Below, one piece after another: positions 24,704 through 37,128 of a stretch of DNA of 64,000 bases. The position numbers and the translations under genes are program-made. Below the pieces are notes generated by a model. The model was given only the letters and a program-made list of their open reading frames with translations, was not told the origin of the DNA and made no database searches. How positions within the stretch are numbered: the stretch's first letter is position 1; the number at the start of each line of letters is the position of its first letter. Where the stretch lies: NCBI GenBank assembly GCA_002081555.1, contig KV920908.1, positions 62,001-126,000 of the forward strand. The letters run 5' to 3'. This DNA is from Protostelium mycophagum. Taxonomy: Eukaryota; Evosea; Variosea; Protosteliida; Protosteliaceae.

Positions 24704-27700
24704 TCAGACAGAATTGGGGAAGGCATGTAACTCTATACTCTCTCTGTCCCCAGGTGGAGAGATCTCTCCCGACATCTCATTCATCTGTGATGGAGTCACC
24801 TGATAATGATGAGACCAGAAGATCTTGATTCTGTTGGGCGTTTTTTCTGATGTATTTTCAATACGCTGTAGTGCTGCGGCGCAGCCGCAGTTAACAAAGG
24901 AAAGTCGTTAACAAATGCAGTTGAACACAAAGAGACCAGCAGGATGTGCCTTCGCGGCAAACCACGCCATTTGCCGCAGTTATAGTTTCGATCCACTAGA
25001 AATATCCAAAGGTGAAGCCGCAGGTGTATTTTCAATGGCTCTGACACTGCGGCTGCGCAGCTAAAGTAGTCCAAAGGCAAAGCACTAAACAAAACGCACT
25101 GCAACCATCAGATCGCCAACCCATGCTCACCGGATTGCGGCAGACGATCACGATGGCCTCATCATTTTCATTCAAAATGAGTGATCCACGCGGGTTCATC
25201 GCAACATACCGGTCGAAGTTCTTGGGTAAAGCTCTTTGCTGTTCTTTTTCAGTGAAAATTTTCCCGCCATTTCTAAAAATAGATCACCTTGAGTATCTTG
25301 CTGTACAGATGTTCCCTCAGTGTGGATTTCCTTCGTATTACGGAGCGTGAATCATCTGTGTGTGACGTCATCACACGTCATCAATGGTTGATCGTTGTAG
25401 ACTGACCTCTATGCCGGTACAAACCTAAACATAACAATTGATGCTCTTGTAACAATCTTTGAAATAATAATTTGTACTCCCTGCCCTATAAATAAAATTA
25501 TTTTTTTACAAAAATTCCAAAAATTTCTCCCATCATATTCGAGCATCTACAACGTCTTTTTGATAAAGAGTCGACGAATTACAACGACTCACCACCAAGT
25601 CTGGAAAGATATTGTACACTGGCAGGGACATGGAGAGTCCGTCTACAACGAGTTGTTTTCCGAACGAAACAACGTCGACATTAAAATAACACTGAGCCAT
25701 CAGTGCGTCCATCATCCCTCCCGTGAATCTACGAAATTTCAGGGAAATTTCGAGTGAAACTTGGGGTCAGGGTTGTCGAACATTCCAAGAAGATTCTGAG
25801 AAAATTCAAGAAATAACCTCACATGTGACCAGCGTAGAAGGGGGTGGAAAGGTCTTGGGGGACATTCTCAGCGAATACTTTGTTGTTTACGCCTAAGTAT
25901 TTCGCATTCGAAGAATGAACTTTTAAATGTCAATATTCACTGGATCTACAACGCGCATTTTTTTTGCGGGGCAAGAAGCACCGAAATTTCAAGTTGAAAT
26001 TCTCATTCGAATGAAACTCACTGAGATCTACAATGGGAATACATTTGGCGTTTCCTGAGATGAGTAATTGAAACGTCATCACCGGCTTGGCATCCACGGT
26101 AGGGTCGTCTGGATCTACAACTCTCAGTTTCATTTCTTTGTGAAGTGTTTTCCAGGAATTTGATTTCATAATTATTTTTGAATTGTGGGATTTTTTCACA
26201 AAAACCAACACAAAAATATTTTCAACGTAAACGCCAGCTACACGGTTATAACCGCAAAGATCCGCGTTGAATTCACGTTAAGATCAGTAGCAGCGATTTT
26301 CTCACGGTAACTACCGTGAGATTTTACGGTAAGAATTTCATGACTTGGCACAAAAATCTCGAATTTTCACTCAAATTTCACCTTCTCTGCCTTGGCCCAT
26401 AATGATTGCGCTTGTTGCTTCGTATGCTCCTGCTCGTTGTAGATCCTCAGGGTGGGTGGGATCTCCCCGGATGAAGTACACGTCATCGCATCGTCTACAA
26501 CGGTAAGTTTTTGGCGGGAAACGGCCAAACTCACCCTGCACCGTCGTGCCATTCGTCACGTGTCGGGGTTATCGGGCATAGAATCACAACCGAATATTTC
26601 TCTTTTAATTTCAAACTTTGCATCTACAACACTGTAAATCCCCCGCTTGGATGTTTCATCAAAAAAAATATTTATCATTTTCTTTAATAAATAAAATTTT
26701 ATTATTTAAAAAACTCAAGTCCTCACTTTTCGGGCGAACATGGAAATTTCAACGAAATTGTCCCCTGTGATGACTGCGTATCTACTCAGTTGTAGATCAG
26801 TAATATCGTCCACCATCCTGTCCTTCAGCTCCGTGAATTTTATCTGAAATTTCATCAGAAATTTCAAGACATTTTCGGGAGTTTTCGTGGGAAATTCCGT
26901 GGAAATTCGTCGAAATTTCACTGACTTTTCTGTCTGGTTTAGAAAAGTCGTACAGAGAAGCCTCTTGAATCCTCCGCGATTCTTCGGCGAAATTTTCCCG
27001 AATCTTCTCCTCCATATTTTTCAGGCGTATGACCCCCGTTGCCGAGGCGATCCCCTCTATCGCCTGATGACGTCATCACGCGTCTATTTTTAGAACGAAT
27101 GTCGAGTGGGTAAGTGCTTTACCTCCTTGTTCTGTGCCAATACCATGCCCTTTTTGCCCTTTGTCACGATGTAGTGGGGTCCGGGGTTTATATAAAGTCT
27201 GCTTTTCTCAAAGTCTGAAATTCTGTACAAGTCAGAATTTTTATTTGTGTCATAACAAAGTCTCAAAGTCTCGTCACGTCGCCCTACCGGAAATCTTCAC
27301 GTTAATTACCAAAGATACCACTCACTTGACGCTGTCATCTGCGATGCCTAGCAACAGCACATTGTACACTTGATAGATCAAAACGACGAGTTCGTTGTAG
27401 TTCATCCCCTCGTATTGGTCTAAATCTTCCACCATGTACACCTCATGTCCCGCACCCCAGACTACAACGCGTTCAGAATTTCCAAGAATTTTCTTGTATT
27501 CTGAAGTTTCCCGGAAATTTCTTGTATTCTGAAATTTCCGAGAATTTTCGTGACTTCAAAATAGAAGCGGTTGGTGTTTCGTTGAAATTTCGAGTTACGT
27601 ACGGTATTCCTGTTCCCATGGTGACATGGCTTTTAGCCTGGATGGCAGACTGAAAGATTGTACAATATTTGTGATGAATGCCGCAAATCCCGGGCACAAT

Positions 27701-30700
27701 GCGGCATTGGCCAAGATGGACATCCTTAAAATTTGAATGTGGCGTTTTGGCGGGAAAGATCCGAATAAAAGATGGAAGAATGTAAAATTTCGTGCAAAAA
27801 ATATTTTTATAGTTAAAAGGAGGTCACGAACAGCAATAGCAGAAATGAAATTTCAACGGAATTTTTCGTAACAACTCTGAAGCAAACAGTCGAATTTTGG
27901 CGGGAATTTTAAAGATGATTTTTGGCGGGAATACCTGATGTCTGTGGTATTCACGCAAATCTTCACATCCATCGCTTTCAGTAGCACCTTTTCCAATCAG
28001 ATTCCCATAATGACTCTTCGAATTCACTTTGAGACTTTCCGACCGATCGCTATAAATAGATCCTCTGAAATTTCCGGGAAATCTCATACCTCGTTTCTTT
28101 GGTTGTGAATCTGTGCCATGATGGGAAGATCATGCCTGTGTAGTCTGACTGCTTTTACGTTCATAATAGTCTCTACAACGAGTCAGTATCCACAAGTCAC
28201 GGTAAGAACCGTAACACACACGGTAAAATTGTAAAGACACGGTAAGGGACGTAAAGACACGGTAAGAAACGCGTAAGAGATATCAATATGGTTACAAACA
28301 CCAAAAACTTTGACTCGTTGTTTTTGCTCAAAGATGCATTCTGTGGCGTTTTTAGAACATGTTTTCGCTCAACAAACACAGTACAAACTCTTTATGATTG
28401 GTGTCCTGCTATCTCAGTGGACTTGGGCTGTTTAGATGTCACTGCGGCTCTGCCGCAGTGTTGTTTTGTAGAGCCGCAGTGACATCTAAACAGCCCAAGT
28501 CCACTGAGGCTCTGCCGCAGTGTTGTTTTGTAGAGAGCCGCAGTGACATCTAAACAGCCCAAGTCCACTGCGGCTCTGCCGCAGTGTTGCTTTACACTGA
28601 GACTTCGCCAGAGTGGTAGCTGTGCTTCGCAGATCTTTGCAGCACAACGATAGAAATTATCAAACTCACTCGCATCGTCTACATCTCCTCTGCCCTTGCC
28701 ATTGAACACCAGGCACACGTGCGCATACTTTAGGTTAGCTCTCTGAAGGTCGCCCTCGGTCAGAGGCTGTCCAACCAGTACGGTGACTCTATGCGCGAAG
28801 AAAGGTTTGCGGAGGTGTGCGTCAAGCTGTGGGCTTATCTTGTCCTCGCCGATGAGGGCGCAGACCTAAAAATAGATCAGTTTGAGACCACGGTAACTGA
28901 CGAGGAGATCGCGGTTGCTTAACGAGGTGACGAAATGCAAAAAAATTTATGTTTGGAAAAATCACCAAAAATAGGCACAAAATGAAAATTGACCAACTAC
29001 AACGATGAAAGATACCACTGAATACGCAAACCGAAATTTCGTGGAAATATCACCTTGGAGTCCGTGTTGTCCCTCTCTGGGTGGTAAAATTCTTTCAAGA
29101 ATGACATGATGGGCTTGTCATCAGGTGAGATCAACAACAGGTGATGCTTCCCTCTATATTTTCTTCTGGCTATAAAGATCAATAGATTCAATCTATACTC
29201 TACATCACAAAATAAAACTCTAGCAAAGCCAGCACAAGATAACACTATAGAGCTGCAGCACAAAACAACATTGCAGAGCTGCAATAAAAGAAAACTGCAG
29301 TAAAAATGCAGAGCCTCAGCACCAATTGATACTCTAGCAAATCTATGCAAAACAACACGCGGCAGAGCCGCAGTAACATCTAAACAGCCGCAAGTCCATT
29401 AAAACAGCAGGACTCCAATTATACAGAGTTTGTACTGTGTTTGTTGAGTGAAAACATGTTCAAAAAAACATCCGCAAATCCACAACAAATCCAAAAATCT
29501 TTCACTTGTGAAGATTAAAATCGTCTGCGGCCCTGCCGCAATAACCACTGAAGAATCGCGAAGTGAAATATTTTTTAATCAAATGGGTGATAGGATAACT
29601 TACTTGGGGATCTGCTTGCATTCATGGTGTCTGCTAGTTTTGCTGCAGCTACGGGGACCACAATGATGGCTGCTGTGATGATCACCATGACTCCCACCTG
29701 TCAAAATAAATGATGATTCAACTGAGATAAGATGAGATGTGCTAAGATAAAATGAGACAGACTGTCAGTTGATAATATGTTTTCGGAACTTCAAAAACTC
29801 ACAAAATCCAGTGCTCATCACTTTTAAAGTCCAAAAAAATGTGAAAAAATTTAGAAGAAATTTACAAGAGAATGAAAAAATTTAGAAAAAAATGAAAAAA
29901 AAACAGAAAGATTACTTCTCCGGATGCGGTAGTTGGGGTGACGTCACCATATCCCACTGTCGACAACGTAACAAAACTGAAATAGAATCCCGTCAATAGA
30001 TTTTGTACCTTCACGTAATCAGTACTCATCTACAATGATATAGATCGTATTTATGGAAAATCATCAAGTGTAGTACTCCAAGAAAACCAAAAATCAACAT
30101 CGTAAATATTAATTTGGGAAAAATAAATTTACATTTTCATTCATAAATAAAATCAAATGATAAAAAATCAAAATATATGTAAAATAAACTTACAGCACCA
30201 TCAGGCACCAGAGCTGGGTTTTCTAGGACAAAGATAAATGATGCAGAAGAGAAGACGAGAAGTAATAACACAAACATCAATTGTACCATGTCTCGGACGA
30301 TATCTACACGTGTCAGAAAAATCTTGGAAATTTCTCAGAAAGGTTGAGGAATTTGTTTTTATTTTTTTTCTACATGCGGGATTACACATTGAAACTACCA
30401 CAAAAAATACGTAAAGAGTGTCATCTACAACTCACCAGATATTTTGTCCCCTGCTAAATTTAGATAGTACTCCAAGTCTGGAAGGAGCATCGCCAGGCGC
30501 AAGAATTGTAGACCGTAGAAATAATAATTCATGAATGGTCCGATCAGACCAGGTATGGAAGTCGCCTGGATATGTCAAAAAGAGATGTCAGTGTCATGTC
30601 AAATATGTCACTGGTGGTGTAACAACAGTACTTGACCAAAAAATATAAATCAAAAATGAATAAGATAATAAAATAAAATAAAATAAATTTTATTTTGATA

Positions 30701-31364
30701 ATGAAAAACAGAAAACCTACGAGATTAACCCACACAATGAGATCAGCCAGAAAGACGACCTGTGATTCGGCCATCATGTACCTGATCACAAACTCGGATG
30801 CAAAGATGAAAGAGAGTACGAATTCTGTCCACAACAGACTCTTTTGACCTTCAGAATTATAGAGATCGTTGAAATGATTCACCTGTTGTTGAAAAAGTGA
30901 ATCTGTGAACTGATGATTATCGCCGTCTTTGATTGGAGGAATGGTGGTCATCTGAGAAAGATCAGGATCATATGATGATGGATGATTTAATACATACCAC
31001 AGAAACATAGTACAGAAAAATCCCAACAGAGGTCAGACACATGAGGGTATGGACAATGGCAAGAGGTAACATGAGTAATGATCCGTTGAATGACAACCAT
31101 ATACTGTCAATCTTGTGTTTCAATCTGCATCACACATTAAAATGGAAGAGCGACATCCCTTACGTCTTCTCTGCTTGGACCATCTTCTTTATCTTGATCA
31201 ATGACAACAACTTTGAACCGATCCTGATCAACACGGACCACACGATTAAGAATCCCAAAGCGATCAATAAGAACACCAACATGTTCACCAAAAAGATGTC
31301 GGTGAACAGTTGGTACTACAAAAGCCATCAGCAGTACGAATTAGTCTTTTAGACGTACCGCCAT
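24704..31364 (-). CDS. BK/SLO-type calcium-activated potassium channel
   Basis: Multi-exon K+ channel of the Slo family. A start ATG at 31362-31364 gives MA spliced to YQLFTDIFLVNMLVFLLIAL, an S0-like helix; S1 follows (LAIVHTLMCLTSVGIFLYYV). S2-S3 lie at 30710-30860 (ASEFVIRYMMAESQVVFLAD), with a weakly charged S4 (FLRLAMLLPDLEYYLNLAG). S5 and the pore come next, with filter TVGYGD at 29943-29960, then S6 (VMVIITAAIMVVPVAAAKLA). Cytosolic RCK exons match BK: HHLLLISPDDKPIMSFLKEF, VCALIGEDKISP, ANLKYAHVCLVFNG, DLPIMAQIHNQRN, RMSILANAALCPGFAAFITN and GHEVYMVEDLDQYEGM. The last exon ends IELHAFPNSV before TGA at 24704-24706. No clear Asp-rich calcium bowl was seen, so the gating ion is unproven. 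Several introns are long and repeat-bearing. Confidence 0.85.
26300..26321. repeat. CACGGT palindrome with 10-bp perfect arms
   Basis: TCTCACGGTA and TACCGTGAGA face each other across 2 nt, in an intron of the K+ channel gene. It is the most perfect member of the dispersed palindrome family. Confidence 0.85.
28355..28456. repeat. about 102-bp inverted repeat, left copy
   Basis: Reverse complement of 29359-29461 with about 10-15% mismatch by eye; shared blocks include ACAAACACAGTACAAACTCT and the GCGGCTCTGCCGC end. This copy lies in the roughly 500-nt intron 3' of the exon at 28670-28865 of the channel gene. Confidence 0.8.
28416..28592. repeat. 36-bp perfect hairpin followed by about 65-bp tandem repeats
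   Basis: 28416-28451 is the exact reverse complement of 28470-28505 (arms AGTGGACTTGGGCTGTTTAG...), with an 18-nt loop. The loop-plus-right-arm unit is then repeated about once more and partly a third time to 28592, each containing GCTCTGCCGCAGTGTTG. Entirely intronic in the K+ channel gene. Confidence 0.85.
29359..29461. repeat. about 102-bp inverted repeat, right copy
   Basis: Partner of 28355-28456, in the intron 5' of the exon beginning near 29150 on the minus strand. Together the pair brackets two channel exons (about 29050-29150 and 28670-28865). Confidence 0.8.
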
Positions 31365-31848
31365 GTTGGTCCGTGTTTCGTTCCCTTCTTGTGGCTGTCT
31401 CCGAAATGAAACTTTTTCATATTTTTGGAAATATCTCGTTCACAACCGTGCGTCATGTGCGGTAAGAAACGCTGTGCATTGGTTTCAAGTTGCGATTGTT
31501 CTTTGCAAGGTCCAACACAAGGTCCACGCTGCCTTTGCAGAAAAACCAAGCGTTCCACAATTTGAATTTCCAGAAGAAATGAACAGCACCAAGTGTGCTT
31601 CGTGCGCAGATGCAGTAAATTTGTGATGATTCCAGGTTTGCGCAGGTGATTCCGGTTGATGATAAAAACCTCATCAAGTTGTGGTGCAAACATGACCTCC
31701 TAGGTGCATGTACATCTGGTTGTGGCATATACCTCTGGGTCGAATTCAATTTTCACATGCTGGAAATTTTTTGGCAGAACAAAAGCGAAAATAATTTCTC
31801 ATTTTTTCGGATAAATTTTCAGACCGATCGGGCATTATCACATCAATC

Positions 31849-32401
31849 ATGTCCAGAGGAGGTCAAATCTCATCTACTTCTCTCATTCTTAACATCAATC
31901 AGGAAGAGGTGGCGGTAGAGGTGGATTCGGCCGTGGTGGCTTTGGGCGGGTGCCATATGATGAAATGGATCCCAACGCCAAAGGAGTGAGGCCTGCCAGA
32001 GGAGATGATCTGTTTCCAGAGTACCCAAACATGCCAGAGAGACCAACTATTTCGGGAAAAAGAGCAGGTCTAGAAGATGAAATCATATTAAAGAGAGTGA
32101 GTGATCCCAATGTGATGATGATCCCTTTATGACGTGATCAAACCTGAAAATGGTTTGTATTTTCTCATAATTGTCAGTTGAGAACTTTGAAATTGAAACA
32201 TCACAACTCTCCATTTTACTTCGATCAAGAGGCACCAAAACCAGATGTCGAACGGTGATCCATCTTCTGATCATTTGATCAGAATGAAGATTAACACAAT
32301 CCAGGTACAGTGATAAGTATTTCTCGCAACGGCAGAAGGCAGAGGTGAATTCTTTCTTCAAAGACGTCCTCATTTATTTTCCTTCTCTCATATTATTTTG
32401 A
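31849..32401 (+). CDS. RNA polymerase III subunit RPC7/RPC31-like
   Basis: Small protein of about 125 residues in five exons. It opens MSRGGRGGGRGGFGRGG, the glycine-arginine-rich start seen in RPC7/RPC31 proteins, then PYDEMDPNAKG and DLFPEYPNMPERP (compare the LFPxxxxxP block of POLR3G). A helix follows with LKLKHHNSPFYFD then KPDVER, matching the SPFYL...DIER signature of the family, and a hydrophobic C-terminus (VNSFFKDVLIYFP) like the DFFxFFP end of fungal RPC31. The usual acidic C-terminal tail is missing. RPC7 bridges the Pol III initiation trimer. Divergent from the K+ channel gene with about 480 nt between. The assignment rests on short blocks. Confidence 0.55.
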
Positions 32402-32517
32402 ACATCACATTAAAAATGTAAAAATTTTCCGTGATGATTTATATATATAAAAATTTATAAAATAGTCTTAGAGATTTTAAAAAAGGATAAACAATCACAA
32501 AGAATAAAAATATTCCA

Positions 32518-35181
32518 GGTAATCGAAGTCATCGAACCTAAATCTGGAATTTTTCCGATGCAGCTGCTGGGACTTTTAAGTAAAACCGCTAAGGACGATT
32601 TGAGGCGTTTTCTGCGCGACGCAGCCCTCAAGAGAAAAATGGCGGGAAAAAATAACGGTAACTTTTCTGTTCTCCTCGTTGTAGATCGTCAGATAACTAT
32701 GAGATTTTTGGGAGTTGTTGACTCATAGAAAACAGGGGCAACAGAGAGTGCCTCAGACATTACTCCGGCAGAAGGTAAGATGTCGTTACGACAACATGCT
32801 CAATTTTTTCAGCGATGGAGGCTGACATGTTCACCATCTCAAACGATGCCACCCCAGTCCGGGACAGATCTAAAAATAGAGCATCAGATGATCTCCCGGA
32901 AATTATGGAAGAAAGTTCTCCCGAAAAAGTGAGGAAATCTCTGAACTTGGATTTTTTGACTTTATTTCGTTAAAACAGTATGATTTGGAGGCTTTTTTGC
33001 AAAGTCAAAATTCATTTTTTGTATTCTATTTGCCATATTTATATTTATTTGCACTGTTTTTGGTTCTATGGTTTGTGAGAAAATGGCGGCTTAAATGAAA
33101 ATTCTTTGAAAATTTATCGTTGTAGATAGAGGAACCCCCCGCCAAAAAAGCGAGGGGGAAGGACGGGTCAACAAGGACCCTCCCAAAACCAAAAAAAACC
33201 GCTGGAGAATCACTGCTCGAAGACGTAAGTACTTCTGTTTTTACAACTCCAAACCATTCATTAAAAAGAACTCATAACAACAACTTTGTGACATCTCGCT
33301 CAATCCAAGTCTGACAAAACTCTACAGAAAATTCATAGAAAAATCATCCAACTTTCACGAAAATTTGATCCCAGTCTCATGGAATTTTCATTGAATTTTC
33401 ATGGAAATTTCACTGATAGTTTCAGTCACCAGAACCGAAAAGAAAAGGCCGAGCAAAGGCATCCAAAGAGCCCGCAGCCAAGGCAAAAGGCAAAGAAAAA
33501 GCTACCAAGGAAAAAACTACCAAGGAAAAAGCTACAAAATCCAAAGAGAAACCTTCAAAGAAGAAAGACCAGGAGGGACCTCCGGGCAAGGTGATTTTCC
33601 ATGAAATTTCCACGAAATTTCACGATTTTCTGTGCATTTTCTGTAGTTCATTTTCCCGCCAAAATTGTGGGATGAAGGATGATATCTCGTTGAAATTTCC
33701 GTTGAAATTCGCAGGGCGCCAAAAAGAGTTCCAAATCTACACCAAAAAAAGCAGCAGCAATACCTTCTAGTGATGAAGATGATGCTCCCTTGGTCAAATC
33801 TACAACTCCGCTCAGGTTTTTATTTTTATTATTCATATTAAATAAAGGTTTATTTTATTTTTATTATATCACAATATAAATGAATAAATTTTCTGATTAT
33901 TTATTTATATTATTCTTTTTGATGAAATATATTTTTTCATTGTAATTTTTGTGATCAATAAAATCACGGTTCCATACCGGATTTCTACGTTAACTACCGC
34001 ACTCTTTCGAAAATTCTACCATCTTCTTTGAATTTTCGCCGAAATTTCACTGAAATTTCCAGGACCCCTCTGACGAAGCTGAGAAAGAATAATACTACCA
34101 CCCCTGGGTCACCGAATATATTTGACGAATCTGTCGACTTGTTTGCGGACAACCCCGCAGACGAAGCTTCATTCGTTGTAGACGACGGTAATCTTACAAA
34201 AATTCCCGCCTTTTTTTCAGGAAATTTTGAGATTGGATTTTTAGACAGGAATTTTTTTTAATTTGAAAATTCCCAAAAAATAATATTATAAAAATTTTAA
34301 TTCGCAATTAAAAATTTTTGACAAAATATTAGTGTTAAATGACACCGATGCTGACCCGTTGGCCATTTTTGAGAGGTAAGATATCACAAATGACATCCTT
34401 TATTGACCATCTACAACGATGTAATGCCTGACCCATTCCAGAATCGAGAAGCAGGAGGGTGCAAAACAAAAAGTAAAATCCTATTCTATTTTTAGCTCCG
34501 AAATTTCCACCAAAAAACACCTGAAAATTCACCGAAAATTCTTCAACTATTCACCGAAAGTTCGCGGAAAATTCAAGGAAATAGGGCCCGAAAGAGAAGA
34601 AAGTCGACGAGGATGCGGCAGAAAAAGATAAAGAGGACAATGAGGAAGACAATGAGGAAGTGGAAGAGGAGGCCGATGGTTTCGATGAGGTAAAGACATC
34701 ATTTGAGATGATGTGATGTGATGTGTCGTATTAGAATGAGTGTGATGGTGTCTTGGAGGATGATTGTGGCGTATCTTCATTTTAGAATGATGATTGTCAT
34801 ATGTCTTCATTTTAGAATGATGACTGTCATGTGTCATCATTTTAGAATGATGACTGTCATGTGTCTTCATTTTAGAATGATGATTGCCTTGTGTCATCTG
34901 TTGATTGCATCATCTATGATCGCATGATGTTGCTGCGGCTCTGCCGTAGTTGAAGGTTTATCTTGGAAATTTAGTGGAAAACTCCCAATGTACACGAAAG
35001 AAAATAAAATCCGTCGACAGATCCGCAAAACCACAAAAAGATGTGCAGAAAATGCATCTTTGCTGATCTGTTCTATTTTTAGGTTGAGGAAGAGGACTTT
35101 GGGGACAATCAAGATGATGATGATGACTTCAATGCGGGTGGAAGCGGTGATGATGGTGAGGCCAATGCAATGCATCATTAG
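32518..35181 (+). CDS. charged, disordered, probably nuclear protein
   Basis: Not recognised. Roughly ten short exons. Early ones are mixed charge (MEADMFTISNDATPVRDRSK; EEPPAKKARGKDGSTRT). A long lysine/alanine-rich repeat follows at 33430-33590 with KEKATKEKTTKEKATK. Then comes SSDEDDAPLVKS, an NIFDESVDLFADNPADEA segment, a DADPLAIFERIEKQE helix, and a very acidic C-terminus (EEDNEEVEEEADGFDE, DDDDDFNAGG). Basic middle and acidic end resemble chromatin or nucleolar proteins and the C-terminal tails of topoisomerase II, but no catalytic domain is present. The start is uncertain: MQLLGLLSKTAKDDLRRFL from 32560 is one option. The 3' end is taken at TAG 35179-35181. Confidence 0.5.
34771..34890 (+). 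repeat. 30-bp tandem repeat, four copies
   Basis: Four exact-length units of 30 bp (core TTTTAGAATGATGACTGTCA) in an intron of the charged-protein gene. Each unit carries a TCATTTTAG that resembles an intron 3' end, so the true acceptor is preceded by several decoys. Confidence 0.85.
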
Positions 35182-35376
35182 AAGATCAATTTTATTTTGC
35201 GGCTTCGCCACAAACACAAAGAATAATTAAAAGATTCTGCACAAAAAATTTTGGAAAAAAATTTCCAAAAATCTCGCCAAAAAAACAATTCCAAATTTTA
35301 TTTTAATTTTAAAAAAGTGTTTTTTCTGATTTTTCACAGAACCCACCTATTAAATCCGGAAAAATAAATAAATCCT

Positions 35377-37030
35377 TTATTCAGCTTCTTCCCTCATTTT
35401 TCGGACTTTTTTCAACAGTTCTACAACTTGCTCGTTTTGTGTTGCCTTGGTGAGGGTCTCCTCGCACTCCTTATACATCTTTCTGCCGAAGTAGGCAGAT
35501 GCCATCCTAAAGTGTGCCTTCACTGAATGTGGATCCAATCTGATGGCATTAGAGGTAAGTCATGATGATGGTCATGGTGCATGTGACTCTGGAATGCTTT
35601 TGTAAGGACACGGTCATCACCGCAAACCTTACGGTAAATGTCACAGCATTTGAAAGATAAAAAGGTTGCCGGAGCACAACAGCATCCTCAGAATTTCCCG
35701 GAAAACTCGCAGAAATTTCCTCGAATGATCTGTCCTAAAATCGAGTTTTTTGTGCTCTTTAATCGCAGAACCGTGTTTAGAGCTTTTGCTGGTGAATATA
35801 TAAAAAATCTTGGTACCATAAGAATGATGATCACTCACCTCAACACAATCTCAGCATCTCTCAGAGCGTCCTCGTATCTATGGATCCGAAGGAAAGCTTC
35901 TGCTCTGTTCAAGTACAGAAGTATACAATCATCAGGTGCGTGTTGATTAATTCCTGCATAATATCACTCAATAACAAGTCTGATGCCTCTTGCACATGTT
36001 TTGCAGCAGATTATTTGACACTTTGCCATTTGGAAATAAAAAATTTCTAAATTTGTACATTCTCATTGAAGATGAGCGCAATCACAATTTTCCCGATAAA
36101 ATCGTAAAATTCACACCTTTAGAATATGTAGCCGCAGCAGCATCATATTGGCCCACAGAAAATTTTTTGTTGCCTTCCGCCTTCCATTTTTCAATGCTCA
36201 GCTTCTCGACAGATCGTTGCCATGTCGTCGGAATGAGATCTGACAGATTCTGACTGAATAATGTCACATTTGACATGTTGATGGAGCTGATATGTCCCAC
36301 TATGAGAGGTCAGTGTACATCTTTACGAGAGCTTTACCCCCTTCCTTGTCTGTGAAACTTGGTTCTTTTAAGATGAACACAGTTCCTGGAGGATGCTGAT
36401 ACCACCCTAATTGCGGTATGATAACGAGAATATCCACGTTACCTAACGTGTCTTCCACCGCAAAATATAGATCTGTAATTTATTAAAAACTTTCAAGAGA
36501 AGAATTTTACCTCCAAATTTGACTGGATATGTGATCGTCCTCAAAACAATGTAAGTATTTTTTGTGTCTTGTTGGTTCCTCAGATTCTCGATGTACAAAG
36601 AGTTCATGTCGTCCCATTTGTTCTCGCACTTTGGAACTTCAGACTCTGAAGCTTTTGCCTCTGTCGACGAGGCGCATTCTATGCAAACTTCAGGATCAGG
36701 AATAAAAGTTTGAGTGTTCTATACTTTCCTGAAAATCTGTCTTGTCTTACGAGAATCAGAAACTAATAGAAAACAATAATAACTTTTAAAACAGTTTACC
36801 TGCCCTAAACTTATCGAAATATTCCAAAACTTTAGCTCTGTGAGCGCGTTTGTCCTCTAGACTTGGAGTGGAAGTTCCACCAACAAGATCACCAAAGTTT
36901 CCCGCCATGATCTTCTTCATCATCTGGCGCAAATAAGGAAATCGCATTCTATGTCTTAAATGTGACTTTGCACCTCATCTTGTGAGAGTCCTGAATTTTG
37001 AAAAAGCTGCATCATCATATCCATAGACAT
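35377..37030 (-). CDS. TPR protein with the N-terminal domain of TPR-SET proteins, no SET
   Basis: Starts MSMDMMMQLFQNSGLSQDEM, then KVLEYFDKFRA. A globular part follows with TYIVLRTITYPVKFGDLYFAVEDTLGNVD and PPGTVFILKEPSFTDKEGG. That block matches my recollection of fungal and protist TPR-SET proteins, in which GTVLAIKEPY precedes the repeats. About three TPR motifs come next: KAEGNKKFSVGQYDAAAATYS, LLYLNRAEAFLRIHRYEDAL and AHFRMASAYFGRKMYKECEE. The protein stops soon after (KVRKMREEAE), so the expected methyltransferase domain is absent. TPRs usually bind Hsp90/Hsp70 tails or peptides. The 98-nt gap to the divergent ATPAF1 start must hold both promoters. Confidence 0.65.
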
Positions 37031-37128
37031 CTTGGAATGCGATTGTGTTGGTTTGGTCAAGCTGATTTTGCGTAAAAAATACACTTTACAACAGATCACA
37101 TCACATCAAATCGACGACCCATTCACCA

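Noticed and set aside
24796-25104. 102-codon minus-strand ORF near the channel 3' end
   Set aside because: Falls in an intron of the channel gene, which is rich in GCGGC palindromes; the flanking exons splice around it.
31349-31693. 114-codon minus-strand ORF as an N-terminal extension of the K+ channel
   Set aside because: Its frame does not continue into the S0 exon across the available intron; the ATG at 31364 in another frame does.
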